Part shown: positions 1-4,278 of the stretch, piece after piece
Position numbering within the stretch: the first letter of the stretch is position 1
Layout of the letters: each line of letters starts with the position of its first letter
Assembly (NCBI GenBank): GCA_021816505.1
Contig: JAKAXS010000108.1
Coordinates: forward strand, 1-8,095
Direction: 5' to 3'
DNA: 8,095 nucleotides
Source of the DNA: Pseudomonadota bacterium
GTDB lineage: Bacteria; Pseudomonadota; Alphaproteobacteria; Rhizobiales; Hyphomicrobiaceae
Notes under the pieces: model-generated
What the model was told of the DNA's origin: nothing
Databases searched by the model: none
What the model saw: only the letters and a program-made list of their open reading frames with translations
Position numbers and translations under genes: made by a program

Positions 1-333
1 GATCTGGGCGTCGTCATCGGCGAGACCGCGGTCGTGGGTGAGAACTGCTCGTTCCTGCACGCGGTGACGCTGGGCGGCAGCGGCAAGGAAACGGGCGACC
101 GCCATCCGAAAGTCGGCTCCGGCGTTCTGATCGGCGCCGGCGCCAAGGTGCTGGGCAACATCCACATCGGCAACTGCTCGAAGATCGCGGCCGGATCGGT
201 GGTGCTGACCGACGTGCCGCCGAACATGACCGCGGCCGGCGTGCCCGCGCGCATCGTCGGCTCGGCCGGCTGCGCGGAACCCGCGCGGTCGATGGACCAG
301 TACCTCGGGCCGGACGACTACGCCTGCCTGTGA
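1..333 (+). CDS. cysE: Serine O-acetyltransferase, C-terminal part (5' end outside window)
   Basis: Partial gene; 110 residues are visible and the frame is open from base 1. CysE transfers an acetyl group from acetyl-CoA to L-serine, giving O-acetylserine, the carbon skeleton for cysteine synthesis in the cytoplasm. The visible part is the left-handed beta-helix of hexapeptide repeats, with the family signatures VIGETAVV, VTLGG, GDRHPK, IGAGAKVLGNI, IAAGSVVL and AAGVPARIVG in the order expected for CysE. The His-Asp catalytic region (the DHATG stretch of E. coli CysE) should lie just before the window and cannot be checked. The His of GDRHPK is present. The protein ends in DDYACL, so the last residue is Leu, whereas E. 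coli CysE ends in the Ile that inserts into the CysK active site. It is followed by a DUF3126 gene and a gamma-carbonic anhydrase-like gene on the same strand. Identification is very secure. Confidence 0.95.
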   Translation, partial: DLGVVIGETAVVGENCSFLHAVTLGGSGKETGDRHPKVGSGVLIGAGAKVLGNIHIGNCSKIAAGSVVLTDVPPNMTAAGVPARIVGSAGCAEPARSMDQYLGPDDYACL

Positions 334-341
334 CGCATCGT

Positions 342-364
342 TCAACCTCATCAACCTCAACCTC
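342..364 (+). repeat. Short tandem direct repeat (9-base unit, about 2.5 copies)
   Basis: The unit TCAACCTCA occurs at 342-350 and again at 351-359, followed by a partial copy ACCTC at 360-364. It lies directly after the cysE stop codon and before the hairpin at 364-382. It may be simple slippage in non-coding DNA; no function is apparent. Confidence 0.6.
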
Positions 365-387
365 GGCCCGCACGGTGGGCCGTCTCT
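364..387 (+). terminator. Hairpin after cysE, possible weak intrinsic terminator or attenuator
   Basis: CGGCCC at 364-369 pairs perfectly with GGGCCG at 377-382 around a 7-base loop. TCTCT follows at 383-387, a mixed rather than pure T tract. The position 31 bases after the cysE stop and 25 bases before the next start codon suits a terminator or an attenuator that lowers expression of the downstream genes. Without a proper T run, efficient intrinsic termination is doubtful. Confidence 0.4.
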
Positions 388-394
388 CAACGCA

Positions 395-399
395 AAGGA
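395..399 (+). promoter_or_regulatory. Ribosome binding site deciding the GTG start of the DUF3126 gene
   Basis: AAGGA lies 7 bases before the GTG at 407. The alternative in-frame ATG at 422 would be 22 bases away and has only a purine-rich AAGAAGA stretch before it. The site therefore favours the GTG start. Confidence 0.6.
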
Positions 400-406
400 T
401 CACGCG

Positions 407-607
407 GTGAAGAAAGAAGAAATGACGAAGGTCGAGAGCTATCTGCGCAAGACCTTCGGCAACAACGCCATCAGCGTGCGCGCGCGTCCGAAGAAGGACG
501 ATTCCGCTGAGGTCTTCATCAACGACGACTTCATCGCTGTCCTGTTCAAGGACGAGGACGACGACGGCTATCAGTTCCAGATGGCGATCCTCGACGAAGA
601 TCTCTGA
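407..607 (+). CDS. DUF3126 family small protein
   Basis: A 66-residue cytoplasmic protein of unknown function, recognised as DUF3126 from its N-terminal helix-like segment (VESYLRKTFGN), the basic stretch VRARPKKDD, and the acidic C-terminal part with FINDDFIAVLFKDEDDDGY and FQMAILDEDL. The alternating pattern of the second half suggests three beta strands after one helix, a compact domain of normal family length. There is no signal peptide, membrane segment or obvious catalytic or metal-binding motif. GTG at 407 is chosen as start because AAGGA lies 7 bases upstream; ATG at 422 would drop five residues. It sits 73 bases after cysE and 23 bases before the gamma-carbonic anhydrase-like gene, so it may be cotranscribed with one or both. 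From memory, a DUF3126 gene next to cysE is common in Alphaproteobacteria, which would hint at a link to sulfur or cysteine metabolism, but this is inference only. Confidence 0.88.
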   Translation: MKKEEMTKVESYLRKTFGNNAISVRARPKKDDSAEVFINDDFIAVLFKDEDDDGYQFQMAILDEDL

Positions 608-630
608 GCGCAGACTGCGGAGAAGGTCGC

Positions 631-1158
631 ATGAGCCTCTACACGCTGGACGGCGTTGCGGTGAAGACGCCCGCCTCGGGCCGCTACTTCGTGGCGCCCA
701 ACGCCGTGGTGCTCGGCAAGGTGGAGCTCTGCGAGGATAGCAGCGTCTGGTTCGGCGCCGTGCTGCGCGGCGACAACGAACTGATCCGCATCGGCGAGCG
801 CTCCAACATCCAGGACGGCTGCGTGCTGCACACCGATCCCGGTTTCCCGCTCGACGTGGAGGCCGACTGCACGATCGGCCACATGGTGATGCTGCACGGC
901 TGCACGATCGGCCGGCGCAGTCTCGTCGGCATCGGTTCGATCATTCTCAACGGAGCGGTGATCGGCGAGGAGTGCCTGATCGGCGCCAACACGCTGATCG
1001 CCGAAGGCAAAGTCATTCCGCCGCGCTCGATGGTGCTGGGTTCGCCCGGCAAGATCGTGCGCCAGCTGACCGACGAGGACGTCGCCCGCTTCACCGGTGG
1101 TGCCGGGCGATACGTCAAGAACGCCCAGCGCTACGTCGCAGGATTGAAACCGCAGTAA
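631..1158 (+). CDS. Gamma-class carbonic anhydrase-like hexapeptide protein
   Basis: A 175-residue left-handed beta-helix protein of the gamma-carbonic anhydrase / YrdA / PaaY family. Enzymatically proven members hydrate CO2 to bicarbonate with a metal held by three histidines across trimer interfaces; many relatives of this size have no proven activity. The three expected ligands are visible: His67 (VLHTD), His84 and His89 (IGHMVMLHGC). Arg46 and Asp48 (LRGDN) and Gln61 (NIQDG) also match conserved active-site positions. The acidic loop carrying the proton-shuttle Glu of the archaeal enzyme Cam appears to be missing, as in CamH-like and bacterial short forms. The C-terminal helix (about 146-172) is typical. 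The ATG start has a strong ribosome binding site, GGAGAAGG at 619-626, four bases upstream. It follows the DUF3126 gene by 23 bases, suggesting cotranscription, and converges on ada with a 19-base gap. Family call is secure; actual carbonic anhydrase activity is inferred. Confidence 0.92.
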   Translation: MSLYTLDGVAVKTPASGRYFVAPNAVVLGKVELCEDSSVWFGAVLRGDNELIRIGERSNIQDGCVLHTDPGFPLDVEADCTIGHMVMLHGCTIGRRSLVGIGSIILNGAVIGEECLIGANTLIAEGKVIPPRSMVLGSPGKIVRQLTDEDVARFTGGAGRYVKNAQRYVAGLKPQ

Positions 1159-1177
1159 CCGCGCGGCGCGCTGGCGA

Positions 1178-2290
1178 TCACCCGCGACTGCCCTGCCCTT
1201 TTACCTTCGCTTCGCGCGCGAGCAGGGCTCGCTTGCGGTCGATGCCCCAGCGGTAGCCGCCGCCGACCGTACCGGAGTTGCCCGTCCTGATAACCCGATG
1301 GCACGGGATGGCGACGGCGACCGGGTTTGCGCCGCAGGCACTGCCCACCGCGCGCACGGCTTTCGGCGCGCCGATGCGCTGCGCCACTTCGCCGTAAGTC
1401 AGCGTCTGCCCGGCAGGAATGGCTTGCAACGCTTGCCAGACGCGATGCTGGAACGCGGTGCCTTGGATGTCGAGCGGCAGATCCCACCGCGCGTCCGGCC
1501 GTTCGATGAAACCGATCACTTTCGACGTCAGGCTCTCGAAGGCGCCATCGCCGCCAACGAGATGTGCCTTGGGAAAGCGGTTCTGGAGATCGTCCACGAG
1601 GGCCTGCGGGTCGTCTCCCAGGAAGATCGCGCACACGCCCTTCTCGCTCGCCGCGACAAGGATGGCGCCGAGCGAGCATTGCGCCACGGCGAATTTGATC
1701 TGCGCGTCGGCTCCGCCGCTACGGAACGTTGTCGGCGTCATGCCGAGAACCTCGTTGCTGTCTGCATAGAACCGGCCGGATGAATTGTATCCGCTGTCAT
1801 GGATGGCTTCGGTCACGGATTTGCTCCCGGTAAGTTTGGCGCGCACCCGCGTCTGGCGTCGCGCGACGGCGTAGGCCTTCGGCGTGACGCCGACGATGGA
1901 CTTGAACACGCGGTGGAAGTGATGCGGGCTGAGCCCGGCTGCCGCAGCCAGCTCATCGAGACCCGGCTCATCCTCGGCGCCTTCGATCATACGACAGGCA
2001 GCGGCGATCTTGCCGCGCAGCTCGGCGTCACGGCTGGGGCCGTCGGGCTTGCAGCGCTTGCAGGGACGGAATCCAGCCTGCTCGGCAGCGGCGGGCGTGT
2101 CGTGAAAGGCGACGTTCTCGCGATTGGGCTGCCGCGCGGCACATGACGGGCGGCAGTAGACCCCGGTCGTCTTCACCGAGAAGACGAACCGGCCGTCGTG
2201 GGACGCATCGCGCGCCACGACGGCTTCCCAGCGCGCCTCGTCTGCACCCGCCGGGATCTGTGCTGATGCTTTTTGCCGTGCCTGTGCCAT
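1178..2290 (-). CDS. ada: Bifunctional methylated-DNA repair protein and transcription activator Ada
   Basis: A 370-residue protein, close to the 354 of E. coli Ada, with all three modules in order. The N-terminal Ada zinc domain (about 19-84) has Cys46 and Cys50 (GVYCRPSC) and Cys77 and Cys80 (PCKRC); Cys46 corresponds to E. coli Cys38, which accepts methyl groups from DNA phosphotriesters and turns the protein into an activator. An AraC-type helix-turn-helix domain follows (about 90-190, with LSPHHFHRVFK and GMTPTTFR). The C-terminal O6-alkylguanine transferase domain (about 196-365) has the acceptor Cys330 in IPCHRV, the helix Arg313 (KAVRAVG), Tyr299 and Glu360. It should repair O6-methylguanine, O4-methylthymine and methylphosphotriesters irreversibly and activate its own gene. 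The ATG at 2288-2290 has no Shine-Dalgarno sequence, and a -10-like element ends 6 bases upstream, so a leaderless mRNA is possible. It lies 63 bases downstream of the EamA-type gene on the same strand. No key residue is missing. Confidence 0.96.
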   Translation of the reverse strand: MAQARQKASAQIPAGADEARWEAVVARDASHDGRFVFSVKTTGVYCRPSCAARQPNRENVAFHDTPAAAEQAGFRPCKRCKPDGPSRDAELRGKIAAACRMIEGAEDEPGLDELAAAAGLSPHHFHRVFKSIVGVTPKAYAVARRQTRVRAKLTGSKSVTEAIHDSGYNSSGRFYADSNEVLGMTPTTFRSGGADAQIKFAVAQCSLGAILVAASEKGVCAIFLGDDPQALVDDLQNRFPKAHLVGGDGAFESLTSKVIGFIERPDARWDLPLDIQGTAFQHRVWQALQAIPAGQTLTYGEVAQRIGAPKAVRAVGSACGANPVAVAIPCHRVIRTGNSGTVGGGYRWGIDRKRALLAREAKVKGQGSRG

Positions 2291-2296
2291 GACGCT

Positions 2297-2302
2297 AACG
2301 TA
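2297..2302 (-). promoter_or_regulatory. Possible -10 element of ada (leaderless start)
   Basis: On the minus strand TACGTT lies six bases before the ATG of ada. A transcript starting seven bases after this hexamer would begin at the A of the start codon, which agrees with the lack of any Shine-Dalgarno sequence. The matching -35 position (GTGCAG, 17-base spacing) is poor, as expected for a promoter that depends on an activator. Low confidence by itself; it gains weight from the Ada-box match upstream. Confidence 0.35.
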
Positions 2303-2333
2303 GTGCGCCGGGAACCCCGCTGCACTCCGAACC

Positions 2334-2346
2334 TTGCGATCAAATT
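2334..2346 (-). promoter_or_regulatory. Putative Ada box (operator) upstream of ada
   Basis: Read on the minus strand the site is AATTTGATCGCAA: AAT, six bases, then GCAA. This is the A-box/B-box pattern described for methylated Ada at the E. coli ada and aidB promoters. It ends 43 bases before the ATG of ada. If transcription starts at or near the ATG, the site covers about -44 to -56, a position suited to an activator just upstream of a weak -35. Seven defined bases make a chance match in a 63-base spacer unlikely but possible, and whether this organism's Ada reads the E. coli sequence is unproven. Confidence 0.45.
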
Positions 2347-2353
2347 CGGAATT

Positions 2354-3268
2354 TCAGCTCGCGGGCGGAATGCGCGCACCGCGCAGGGCGGCGAACTTGG
2401 GCCAGAGCAGATTCAGCGCGAGGCCCGACAGGACCAGCGCTGCGGCGGCGAGCTTCCAGTCGTACAGCGGCTCACCGAGCCAGATGTAGGCCGCTCCCAT
2501 GCCGAACACGGGCACCAGCAGCGACATCGGCGCGACGGTGGCAGCCGGATAGCGGCCGAGAAGCCATCCCCACACGGCATAGCCGAACAGCGCGTTGGCG
2601 ACCGACTGATACAGCACGGCTGCCCAGGTGACGGACGTCGCGCCTGCCAATCCGTCGCGGATCGCGGGCCAGCCCTCCAGCACGAGCGACGCCAGGATCA
2701 GCGGCGGCACGGCGAACAGGCTCGACCACACGACGAACGCGAGCATGTTCACACCCGGCGTGGCCCGCGACACGACGTTGCCGCCGGCCCAGCTGAAGGC
2801 GGCGACCAGCGCGAGCGCCAGGCCGAACGCGGTCGTCGTGCCGTCGGTATGCGCCATGATCACGCCGACGCCCGCGAATGCCATCAGCAGAGCGAGGACC
2901 TGAAACGGCCGCACGCGTTCACTCGTCAGGTAGACGACGAGACCGATGGTGAAGAACACCTGCAGCTGCATGACGAGCGACGCCAGCCCCGGCGTGATGT
3001 GGCCGTTCATGGCGATGAACATGATGCCGAACTGACCGAAGCCGATGAGGAAGCCATAGGCGGCGAGGTTGCGCCACGGCACGTCCGGCCGCTTGATGAA
3101 GAACACGGCCGGCAGCAGCGCGAACGTGAAGCGCAGCGCCGCGAACAGCAACGGCGGTAATTGATCGAGGCCGATGCGGATGACCGTGAAGTTCGTGCCC
3201 CATACGGCCATGACCGCGATGGCAAGCAGCGCGTCACGGAGCGAGAGGGTTTGCGAGGGAGAGGACAT
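2354..3268 (-). CDS. eamA: EamA-family (DMT) transporter, probable O-acetylserine/cysteine exporter
   Basis: A 304-residue inner-membrane protein with ten predicted helices (about 13-31, 38-58, 68-88, 94-114, 120-138, 146-166, 174-196, 212-236, 243-263 and 270-290), arranged as two EamA repeats. Several stretches resemble the E. coli O-acetylserine/cysteine exporter EamA (YdeD) as I remember it: VWGTNFTVIRIGL, PGLASLVMQLQVFFTI, AAFSWAGGN, GYAVWGWLLGRY and APMSLLVPV. This similarity is stronger than expected for a random family member, and cysE, which makes O-acetylserine, lies about 2 kb away. Substrate is still inferred. The ATG at 3266-3268 has only a weak GGA four bases upstream. The gene lies 165 bases downstream of the L,D-transpeptidase and 63 bases upstream of ada on the same strand; read-through into ada is possible although ada seems to have its own promoter. 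The alternative is a DMT exporter of another small metabolite. Confidence 0.85.
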   Translation of the reverse strand: MSSPSQTLSLRDALLAIAVMAVWGTNFTVIRIGLDQLPPLLFAALRFTFALLPAVFFIKRPDVPWRNLAAYGFLIGFGQFGIMFIAMNGHITPGLASLVMQLQVFFTIGLVVYLTSERVRPFQVLALLMAFAGVGVIMAHTDGTTTAFGLALALVAAFSWAGGNVVSRATPGVNMLAFVVWSSLFAVPPLILASLVLEGWPAIRDGLAGATSVTWAAVLYQSVANALFGYAVWGWLLGRYPAATVAPMSLLVPVFGMGAAYIWLGEPLYDWKLAAAALVLSGLALNLLWPKFAALRGARIPPAS

Positions 3269-3433
3269 GGTCCAGGGCGCTTGCGTGGCGCCTTCTTGCG
3301 TTGGCGGCAGATGTTGCTTGCAAGCTCTATTGAGATTGACGGCGACTGACTAGTCCTGAGCCATGCAAGGCCCGGCGGGCTGCCATGCCCAACCAGACTT
3401 TGCCTGCGTCAGCGCGCCGTTATCCGATCTGCT
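3269..3433 (-). other. Intergenic region between the L,D-transpeptidase and eamA-like genes
   Basis: These 165 bases hold no convincing gene. A perfect 10-base palindrome GCTTGCAAGC lies at 3316-3325, about 50 bases before the eamA-like start, and GACTAGTC at 3348-3355. An imperfect hairpin spans 3362-3387: CATG at 3362-3365 with CATG at 3384-3387, and GCCC at 3370-3373 with GGGC at 3377-3380. It has no T tract on the minus-strand side, so it is a weak terminator candidate for the L,D-transpeptidase gene. I see no clear -35/-10 pair for the transporter. Confidence 0.3.
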
Positions 3434-4108
3434 CTACAGCCTCGTTTTTTGTTCGCCGCCTGCGACGCGGGCCGGCAGCACGACGACTTCGGCTCCGTTG
3501 GGCACGCGCTTGTAGAGATCGATCGCGTCCTGATCGAGCAAGCGTACGCAACCGCTCGACGTCGCCTCGCCGATGCGGCCGGCGGCGCCGCCACCGTGGA
3601 TGCGGTACAGCGTGTCCTTGCCGCCCTGATAGAGATAGAGGGCGCGGGCACCCAGCGGGTTTTCCGGTCCGCCGGGCATGCCGGCGGCAAACGGCGCAAC
3701 TTTGGGATCGCGGGCGATCATCTCGGCGGGAGGCGTCCACGTCGGCCACTCGGCCCGGCGGGCGATGGTGGCCGTGCCGCTCCATTCCAGGCCTTCGCGG
3801 CCGACCTCGACGCCATAGCGAATGGCGCGGCCGTTCTCGGCGACGAGATAAAGGAAGCGCGCGCCCGGATCGACGACGATCGTGCCCGGCTTATGGGGCG
3901 TGTCGTAGCGGACCAACTGGCGGCGATACTTCGGCGGAAGCTTCGACAGGTCGGCTGCCGGGATACGGAAGCGTTCGCCCGGGACCGCTGCATACGCGCG
4001 CGCGTCGCGCTCGTTCACCGGAGCCAAGGTCCACAGGAAGCTGTCGTCCGAACTCGCGCAGCCGCCTAACGCCAACGCCAACACCGGCACCAATACCCGC
4101 AACCGCAT
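3434..4108 (-). CDS. L,D-transpeptidase (YkuD domain) lipoprotein
   Basis: A 224-residue exported lipoprotein. The ATG at 4106-4108 is chosen because it gives a lipoprotein signal: MRLR, a hydrophobic core, then the lipobox LGGC with Cys17; Ala18 at +2 predicts transfer to the outer membrane. GGGGA on the minus strand lies 7 bases before this ATG. The frame stays open upstream to 4495, but that part is Arg-rich, overlaps the kinase gene and is not believable as coding. The YkuD catalytic domain (about 74-212) has VVDPGARFLYLV near its start and the active-site motif with His171 (YRIHG), Ser185, Gly186, nucleophile Cys187 and Arg189 (TSSGCVRL). Such enzymes form 3-3 peptidoglycan cross-links or attach proteins to the stem peptide in the periplasm. 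There is no LysM or PG-binding domain. The Met/Pro/Gly-rich loop (about 143-153, GMPGGPENPLG) before the active site is usual for the family. It is divergent from the hybrid kinase gene. Confidence 0.93.
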   Translation of the reverse strand: MRLRVLVPVLALALGGCASSDDSFLWTLAPVNERDARAYAAVPGERFRIPAADLSKLPPKYRRQLVRYDTPHKPGTIVVDPGARFLYLVAENGRAIRYGVEVGREGLEWSGTATIARRAEWPTWTPPAEMIARDPKVAPFAAGMPGGPENPLGARALYLYQGGKDTLYRIHGGGAAGRIGEATSSGCVRLLDQDAIDLYKRVPNGAEVVVLPARVAGGEQKTRL

Positions 4109-4117
4109 GATCGAATC

Positions 4118-4143
4118 CCCGTCCAAGTCGTGTTGGACACGGG
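4118..4143 (-). promoter_or_regulatory. Inverted repeat in the leader of the L,D-transpeptidase gene, could mask its ribosome binding site
   Basis: GTCCAA at 4121-4126 and TTGGAC at 4133-4138 form a perfect 6-base stem with a 6-base loop. CCC at 4118-4120 can add three more pairs with GGG at 4141-4143 across a 2-base bulge. On the minus strand the GGG at 4118-4120 is most of the Shine-Dalgarno GGGGA, so in the mRNA the hairpin could hide the ribosome binding site. It could equally be a protein-binding operator in DNA. A second small hairpin, GGTTC 4142-4146 with GAACC 4154-4158, competes with the outer pairs. Confidence 0.4.
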
Positions 4144-4194
4144 TTCTAGCCCGGAACCTTAAGGCCACATTACGGGACAACATGCGCGCGCGAA

Positions 4195-4208
4195 TGTCAC
4201 ATATGACA
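4195..4208. promoter_or_regulatory. Dyad TGTCA-N4-TGACA between divergent genes, candidate operator
   Basis: TGTCA at 4195-4199 and TGACA at 4204-4208 are perfect inverted repeats around CATA. The site lies 71 bases before the kinase start and 87 bases before the L,D-transpeptidase start, in the middle of the only divergent intergenic region in the window, where a shared regulator would bind. I do not match it to a named regulator. Confidence 0.35.
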
Positions 4209-4253
4209 GTCAGCGGATTGATCGAACGTGCAATTCGCGTCAGGAAAGCACAG

Positions 4254-4263
4254 ACGACGTCGT
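4254..4263. repeat. Perfect 10-base palindrome ACGACGTCGT before the kinase start
   Basis: The sequence is its own reverse complement and ends 15 bases before the ATG at 4279, immediately upstream of the ribosome binding region (GGAA from 4270); ATCGAT follows at 4264-4269. It may be an operator overlapping the start of the transcript, or chance in G+C-rich DNA. Confidence 0.3.
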
Positions 4264-4278
4264 ATCGATGGAAAATGC

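Noticed and set aside
14..403. Minus-strand open frame covering the cysE end
   Set aside because: Arg/Ser/Pro-rich antisense shadow of the conserved CysE C-terminus.
1159..1177. Terminator between the gamma-carbonic anhydrase-like gene and ada
   Set aside because: Only a short G+C self-complementary stretch (CGCG-CGG-CGCG) is present, with no T tract; too weak to call in DNA of this composition.
2273..3160. 295-codon open frame on the + strand opposite the eamA-like gene
   Set aside because: It is the antisense shadow of a clear membrane protein gene; the product is dominated by Arg, Gln, His and Glu runs with no recognisable domain, as expected from G+C-rich antisense frames.
3316..3332. 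Second Ada box before the eamA-like gene
   Set aside because: On the minus strand AAT and GCAA are seven, not six, bases apart, so it does not fit the pattern used for the ada site.
3385..4110. Long open frame on the + strand opposite the L,D-transpeptidase gene
   Set aside because: Arg/Pro/Ser-rich composition and complete overlap with a gene that has a lipobox and a full catalytic motif.
4228..4278. Earlier GTG start for the hybrid kinase
   Set aside because: No well-placed Shine-Dalgarno sequence; the extra residues are basic and would precede a normal MASE1 N-terminus. ATG at 4279 has GGAA six bases upstream.
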